Shown: positions 58,400-64,000 of the stretch, piece by piece
How positions within the stretch are numbered: the stretch's first letter is position 1
How the letters are laid out: every line of letters begins with the position of its first letter
NCBI RefSeq assembly: GCF_036898095.1
Contig: NC_090744.1
Span: forward strand, 99,395,740-99,459,739
Length of the DNA stretch: 64,000 bases
Direction of reading: 5' to 3'
DNA from: Palaemon carinicauda
Lineage: Eukaryota; Arthropoda; Malacostraca; Decapoda; Palaemonidae
Translations under genes and position numbers: made by a program
Notes under the pieces: generated by a model
What the model was told of the DNA's origin: nothing
Seen by the model: only the letters and a program-made list of their open reading frames with translations
Databases searched by the model: none

Positions 58400-60385
58400 A
58401 TTGCCTAGCTCGGGAGGCGATCGCTCGGGCGTGTGGGCGCGTGGGCGATGGCGAGCGGGCGAGGGTGCGTGTTGGCGCGTAGGAGAGGGCGCGCGTTGGC
58501 GCGTGGGCGAACGATGGCACGCAGGAGAAGGAGCTCGTGGGCGCGCAGGCGACAGGGTGCGTAGGCGTCAGGGCGCGTGAGCGCGTAGGTGAAGGGGCAC
58601 GTTGGCGCGTTGGTGCGCGTTCCGGAGACCTCGGATGGAGTGCAGCCACAGGATCCTAAAGGGCCCGTAAGGGCGAAGCCGTAGGGCGCGCACATGCGGG
58701 GGGAGTATCCCTAGCGCGAGGGCACGCAGGAGGGCGCTCATCAGGAACAGAAGTTCTGGCACTGGGCGCGTGGGCGCGCGATGGAGACTACGGGCGATGG
58801 CGTGTAGGCGAAGGATGGCGAGCAGGCGAGGTCCGATGGCGCGTCGGCGATCGTGGAGGAGAGCGCTGGCGAGCAGGGGAGGAAGAAGACTTCCCTTTGG
58901 AGCCCTGATCCGAAGATCGAGGGCGAGCAGGCGAGCGATGACGAGCAGGCAAGCGATGGCGAGCAGGAGAGCGCTGACAAGCGGGAGAGCGCTTACGAGC
59001 AGGAGAGCGCTGGCGCACAGGAGATCGGTGATGATCAGGAGAGCGCTGACGAGCAGGAGACCGAGGGCGTCCATGGCGTGCATCAGGCTGAGGGCGCGCA
59101 GAGGTCCGTTGGCGAGCAGGAGATCGTGGGCGCGTAGTCTCTGGAACTGCAGGGTGAACAGGAGATTGTGGGCGTGCAGGAGAGCGCTGGCGAGGTGAGA
59201 CTGCAACCGGAGGGCACTTGCGCGCAGTAGTGTGCTGGCGCGCAGGCAAACGTTGGCGCACGGGGAAACCTGGCGCTTAGGGGACTTACACACAATGTGT
59301 GAAAGCCCCTTTTGCCCCGAAGGGACCGGTGCTCGTTGGAAAACGGGATGGGTGGGCGCCCACAGCGCGTCAGCAGCTAGGAAAGGTGAGGGCAGGTCAG
59401 CAGGTCTGGCAGGCGAAGGAGATCGCGAACGATCTGCGGAGAGGTCCAGGTCCAAAGAAGTAGCAGGAACGGTAGGTGAAGGACGAGGTTCCTCTGCAGG
59501 GGACTGCGAGGATGAAAATCCGAAGAGGCGCCTCCTAACACCCTTGTGAGGAGAAGGAAGACCTCGGCGACGAAGAGGAAGGCGAGCCTTACGTCGGATA
59601 CGTCGTCTGGAAGCAGCAGGTAAACCAACGGAAGTCCTCCGAAGAGGAGTCTCTGTCAGTGAACTCTCCCGGGGGGGAGAATTACCCGCAGGAGAGACCG
59701 TTGGACTTAGTTCCTCCCTCGAAGGATGTTCGGAGGGGGGAGCTAAGCCTTCAGCTACAACAGGAGCAGGGGTTTGAACACTCTCATTGGAAGCCTCTGC
59801 CACAACAGCCTCGACAATAGACAGAGGGTCAACCTCTGCTACCGCCGGTGACTGTTTGACAGCTGCTCCCAACCTCATCATGTCAAACAGGGCTTCCTTG
59901 GCGGGCGAACCCTGAAGCCCCAAGGAAGCCCAAAGCTGCAAAAGATCATCATTATTAACATCAGGAGAAATAATTAAATCCTCCCCCGGGGGAGGAGGAG
60001 GAGCTGCCTCGCTATGGGAGGCAACTCCCTCTCCCAAACCCCGAGATCGGACAACAGTACGGCCTACGCTACCACTCGACGGCCTCTCGCGAGAAGCCGA
60101 CCGAGTGGGAGCTTCGGAGGAGGTTTGGGCTATGGAAGAAGAGTCCTTAGGATTTTCCTTCTTCAAAGAAACCTTTGAAGGAGAAATATCCCGTTTGGAC
60201 TTTTTCTTCCGGCGCCGGGAAAACCTCTCCCACTGGGAGGTAGGCCACTCCCTACATTCAATACATACGTTATCACTCTCACACCGATGACCCCTACAAT
60301 AAGGGCATAAGGTGTGTGGATCCGTGTCGATTGAAGACATGAAGGTCCCACAAGGGCGGTCAGGTAACCCAGGGCACTTGCGCAT
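58400..60385 (-). pseudogene. B5 Gag with Cys cluster and SR-like repeats
   Basis: ATG at 60385 (MRKCPGLPDRPCGTF). Cys at 4, 12, 27, 30, 35, 41 and 44 (LCPYCRGHRC, CIECREW), then WPTSQWERF and RRRKKKSKRD. The middle part is Ser/Pro-rich and acidic with LTETPLRR. A frameshift near 59265 follows KSPKRQVSP. In the corrected frame 58788-59261 encodes about 150 residues of SR-like repeats (RQRSPARP, RSPARQRS, RHRSPARP). Below 58450 the frame decays into the deletion junction. RS/SP repeats usually bind RNA or splicing factors. Confidence 0.75.
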
Positions 60386-60479
60386 TGTAGAGGCCAACTT
60401 CACAACACTGTCGTGTAGGCGAGGGTGACAGCGGACACGTCCGACTAGCCCCCCAGCCGATAGCAAAGTGGGCTTACAA

Positions 60480-60645
60480 CACAGGTGTGTGAGGGGGAAG
60501 GGTAGCTAACTACCCTCCCTACCCCCCGCTAATTAGCGGTGGGGTAGTAAACCCTCGTTAAATTTTAATGGGTCGTCCTTTCAGCTACGCCGAAAGTAAT
60601 TACCCACTTTAAATAGCGTGGTTTGTATTCCAGTTACGGAACAAA
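60480..60645 (-). repeat. B5 right ITR
   Basis: Ends at cagttacggaacaaa (60645), the same outer edge as the right end of B4 at 54680. The following ggagggtttgattg is not family B terminus sequence. Confidence 0.85.
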
Positions 60646-61700
60646 GGAGGGTTTGATTGCATCATAATTGGTTGCTAAGCAACCCCACTGCATGGCAGCA
60701 TGAATGACTATGTCACTTATCCTCTGGTCGTGTATTGTATCATAGCTAGTACATCTAATGTCATACGTTCATGCCCCGGCCATGACGGCGCCCTTGTGGC
60801 ACCTTCATGAGTCAAGTTGATGTTGACCCACATCCTGTTTGCATCTCATGCCATGACAAGGGATGTTATGTGGAATCTCCATGCAAGTACTTGTAGGGAG
60901 TGGCCATCCTCCCAATGAGAGAGATATCTTTCTTGATGCAAGAAGCAAACTAGAAGAGATCGTTCTCATTCCTCGTCAACTTTGCCCTACTATTAAGAAG
61001 CCTCAGTTGATAACCACCAACAAGCTGGTTTACACAACCCTAAAGCCATGAGCTATTCGAACAACAAACTCATTGCTTTGCCTAGCCACCCTCACTCTAG
61101 TGCTCTGTCTAATGTTTGTAATGCTTCAAACTTTACACGTACTCCAGAACGGCAAGAGGTTTATTTTTTTAGATGAATCTTCTTTACAGGTTCAAGGATG
61201 GAAAAGGGCACTATAAACTTTTCCCCCTTCTCCAAGAGTAACACCCCCATCTGAAGCAGATAACTTTCACCTTTATTAAATATCGTAGCTGCAGTCCTCG
61301 TAGAAGGCGCACCAAATGGCCTACCATGAAGAAATCCTTCTCCTCTCACAGGTCGAGTTCAGAAAAAGAACTGCCTGTTTCTCCCTTGCATTTTCCTAGA
61401 GGTAGTCACTGTTATGCTAGGAGTGAGCTGGACTCCTCCCAGTCTTTCTCCGCCTATTCTTCTCTCCATTCACTGAATGTCGCAACGGAAGGGAAGGACG
61501 TTCGAGGAAAAGTAAAGAATTCAAACGTAACTTTTAAGGTAGAACAAATTACCTGTATCCCAAAATTGGAACCACCACTTAACCATGATATGATGACTCT
61601 CTGGAGAACCTCGGTGCGCACAGGCATGAGCTCAACTGATGTAGTCCCCACTCAAGGTCCTGAAGTCTGGTTCGGAAACATCACACTTTATTAAGATCAT
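60646..61700 (+). pseudogene. B6: Gag N-terminal relic of another DIRS copy
   Basis: On the plus strand, frame-corrected translation from about 60770 gives RPCGTFMSQVDVDPHPVCIS then CHDKGC. This aligns directly with B5 RPCGTFMSSIDTDPHTLCPY then CRGHRC. About 40 bases on, another frame gives CREWPSSQ then stop then ER, matching CREWPTSQWER. Ser-rich open stretches continue (61326-61694, KSFSSHRSSSEKELPVSP) but show no RT. No ITR was seen. It is oriented opposite to B5 and lies immediately beyond its 5' end. Confidence 0.6.
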
Positions 61701-63510
61701 GAGTTTAATCATTGTTTGCATGGCTTAGATGAGCCTCCTCACGCACAAACCATTAATAGGCAGTGTGCGATTGATTCCATCTTTCTCCCAATCTCAAAGT
61801 TCTAGACATAAGTTTGATGTGGCACACTCTAACCATACTAGACATCCTGGACTTATCTAATGACTTATTCAACTTGTGTTCCACCTATTTCCGATACGGT
61901 ACAGTGTTACTGCGGGCAGTTCGACTCCTGCCTCATTTAATTGTTGAGCATTGATTCAAGCAGATGCAAGAAACACTCGCTGGGATACCAATGTGACAAA
62001 ACTTATCAAAATCCTTTGTTCGTGGTTCTTTCTGTATCATGCAGAATATGTAACGATAGTTTTCCTGGGGTGTGTATAATAGCAATTTTTGGGTCTGGAA
62101 TGGATTAATTCCATTCTCAATAAATTTGGACATTAAAATAAGTTGTCAACATAAGTGTTTTTCAAATGAGTCTAATCTTCAATTCTATTAAAAATATGTA
62201 GTTTCAGAGATACAGGGTCCCCTATAGGGTATAACCAAACTTGACTGCCTGCATTAAACCTAACCCAAGGTACAGGGTCTTCTTTACATTTAGAAGGCAC
62301 GGTATGAGTGGGGGATTGTTCACCTCGTTCCAAATCCTGTCTCCTTGTTTCCTTATGTCATCTAAGATGTTGTATCACTTTGAAAACCCTTCAATTGGGC
62401 TAGGCATATTATCCATACCATATTCAGGATAATTAGTTGCAGATGGTAAGAAAAAATTTAATATCCTCATTTGGCTTAAACTGTAATTATACTGGGGCAG
62501 CGTCCCAAGTCAGGTAAGGCAATGAAGTAAAAGTTAGGATGGAGTCAATTTCTGTTTTCCCATGGTCAAATTAGATGGGGGACCAAGGGTCGGAAAGCCC
62601 CTCTCCTCTGATAAGCATTGTGTACTAGGTTAGGTTACATTAGGTTAGGTTATGAATATAACGGTACTGTTCAGAAATACTGTACAGTACTTCAACGTAC
62701 AATTTTTCTAGGTTTGAGTTAAGGGGGAAATGTACGATTATAACATTTGTTAGTGCTGGCGTAATGGGTAAAATATTTCACAGGTGTAGTCAAGATAATT
62801 TAGAATGCAAGCTTGTTACAATATCAGTTTTACAAATATTTGCATGACTGTTACTGATAATGCATGTGAACTACAATGTACATTTTTTCAACTGATCAAG
62901 CTGTAATTCATATATATTTGTCAATTTTGACAAAACACTACTTCTAATTTTTTTCTCATGTCAGAGAAAAATCTATTTGAGGGCAGGATGTGAATCATAG
63001 TTAATTACCGTATGATACCTTAATCTCACGTCATTTATATGAACCATATTTTTCCAAATGGTTATCTGGTGTTTGTTATGCATTTCTGTCCATTACTATT
63101 GCTGCAAATCACTTGTTTATGGTGATGACCGATGACCACCCAAAACCCAGGTTTCCCAATGAGGGAACCCCATAATTGTTAGTACAAGGGGAGACATGAA
63201 AACTCATGGACTGGGGGTTTGCCCCAATATTCATAGTCAGAGATAAAATACAAGATAATGAATAGAAAAAACTATATTTGGCTAGAAATTAGAATATATA
63301 TTACATATCTTTTTAATGCTAAGGGTAAAAACGAATGGTTTTTTGCCCAGGAGATAAGAAATTAGAAGCAACATAGGGTTCAAGACTCGATTTATGAATT
63401 TGGGCCTGTGAGGCCATTTAAGTCAAATGCAACAAGGAGGGAGCTATATAATTACACTATATTGATTGTGTTTGAGTGATTGATTTGAGGATTTCTGGCA
63501 TCCTGACATA
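61701..63510. other. No supported gene; AT-rich spacer
   Basis: No ORF with a recognisable domain. A short TTAGG-like tract lies at 62626-62650 (listed separately). Confidence 0.5.
62626..62650. repeat. Short TTAGG-like tract
   Basis: taggttaggttacattaggttaggtta holds four to five degenerate copies of the arthropod telomeric unit TTAGG. It is much too short to call an interstitial telomere. Confidence 0.5.
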
Positions 63511-64000
63511 GTTATTATTATTATTACTAGCCAAGCTACAACCCCAGTTGGAAAAGCAAGATGCTATAAGCCCAAGAGCTCCAATTGGGAAAATAGCCCA
63601 GTGAGGAAAGGAAATAAATAAATAATGAGAACAAATTAACAATAAATCATTCTAAAAACATTAACGTCAAAGATATGTCATATATAAACTATTAACAAGT
63701 CAAAACTGATGTCATACATAAACTATAAAAACTTATGTCAGCCTGTTCAACATAAAAACATTTGCTGCAACTTTGAACTTTTGAAGTTCTACTGATTCAA
63801 CTACCCGATTAGGAAGATCATTCCACAACTTGGTCACAGCTGGAATAAAGCTTCTAAAGTACTGTGTAGTATTGAGCCTCATGATGGAGAAGGCCTGGCT
63901 ATTAGAATTAACACTATGAAGTGGGGTTAAGAAGAGATATGATACCGAGGAGGAAAATAAGCGAGAACAGGGGTAAAATAGGATATAAAGCAAGTGCTAC
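63511..64000 (-). mobile_element. L2: 3' end of a LINE, running off the window
   Basis: Minus-strand element: RT C-terminal coding (63733-64000), 3' UTR (63528-63732) and an (AAT)n tail, seen on the plus strand as ttattattattatta at 63511-63527. 3' tail and UTR arrangement fit a non-LTR retrotransposon. Confidence 0.75.
63733..64000 (-). pseudogene. LINE ORF2 C-terminal fragment
   Basis: Open frame ending at 63733 containing NTTQYFRSFIPAVTKLWNDL then PNRVVESVELQKFK. The pattern R-x-F-x-P-x-x-x-x-LWN-LP followed by a short L-x-x-F-K helix is the usual C-terminus of CR1/Jockey-type LINE RT proteins. The rest of the gene lies beyond the window, so integrity is unknown. Confidence 0.7.

Larger units (their letters stand above)
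54678..60645 (-). mobile_element. B5: DIRS family B copy with internal deletion, in tandem with B4
   Basis: 6.0 kb, same orientation as B4. ICR at about 54926-55030; left ITR at 54740-54900; right ITR at about 60480-60645. Gag N-terminus, RT, RNase H, MT and YR are recognisable. Compared with B4, about 1.6-2 kb between the Gag low-complexity domain and RT is missing (junction near 58330-58400), and the RT palm is single. Confidence 0.9.

Noticed and set aside
61161..61349. Minus-strand frame with HGRPFGAPSTRTAATIF
   Set aside because: It looks protein-like but has no match I can name, lies opposite the B6 Gag relic, and its start is non-ATG.
62626..62650. Interstitial telomere
   Set aside because: Only four to five degenerate TTAGG units, within the range of chance in arthropod DNA.

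Overview
The window looks like a block of intergenic or intronic chromatin from an arthropod genome, most likely a decapod crustacean (shrimp or prawn). That assignment is from memory of decapod-type SINE and LINE repeats, long (GA)n/(TTA)n/(TATATG)n arrays and short TTAGG-like tracts; it is not proven here. There are no bacterial operons. Nearly everything recognisable is transposon-derived, above all tyrosine-recombinase (YR) retrotransposons of the DIRS order: Gag, reverse transcriptase (RT), RNase H (RH), a Dam-methylase-like (MT) segment and a YR, bounded by inverted terminal repeats (ITRs) with an internal complementary region (ICR).

I distinguish three DIRS families. Family C has one copy (20546-29327, minus strand). 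It looks young and intact: ITRs that appear identical, a complete ICR, and uninterrupted Gag, RT-RH-MT and YR frames. Family A has two copies (A1 10128-16508 plus; A2 30398-36950 minus) that share the same RT-palm deletion and the same YR frameshifts, so it looks like a non-autonomous lineage. Family B has at least five copies with RT/RH/YR (B1 5990-10127 plus; B2 17189-36977 plus, discontinuous; B3 38650-45660 minus; B4 46256-54680 minus; B5 54678-60645 minus) and a Gag-only relic B6 (60646-61700 plus).

Layout. 1-2780 is a pogo/Tigger-like DNA transposon with an internally deleted transposase. 2780-5990 is degenerate, with SINEs. 5990-10127 is B1, interrupted by a SINE, a Tigger fragment and a LINE; A1 abuts its 3' end. 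16528-17188 is another Tigger fragment. B2 follows; its YR gene is split by a Tigger copy (19624-29523) that itself contains element C, and A2 sits inside its 3' terminus. 37154-38074 holds two spliced-looking ankyrin-repeat exons on the minus strand, the only plausible host gene seen. B3 follows, then B4 and B5 in direct head-to-tail contact, then B6 and a region without recognisable genes. 63511-64000 is the 3' end of a second LINE, minus strand.

How the parts relate: element C is the only candidate source of active enzymes in the window. The recurring theme is DIRS ends meeting DIRS ends. A1 abuts B1, A2 lies in the B2 terminus, and B4 is fused to B5 at the exact junction predicted for a circular intermediate. 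Boundaries were read by eye and may be off by several bases; relic gene limits are approximate.
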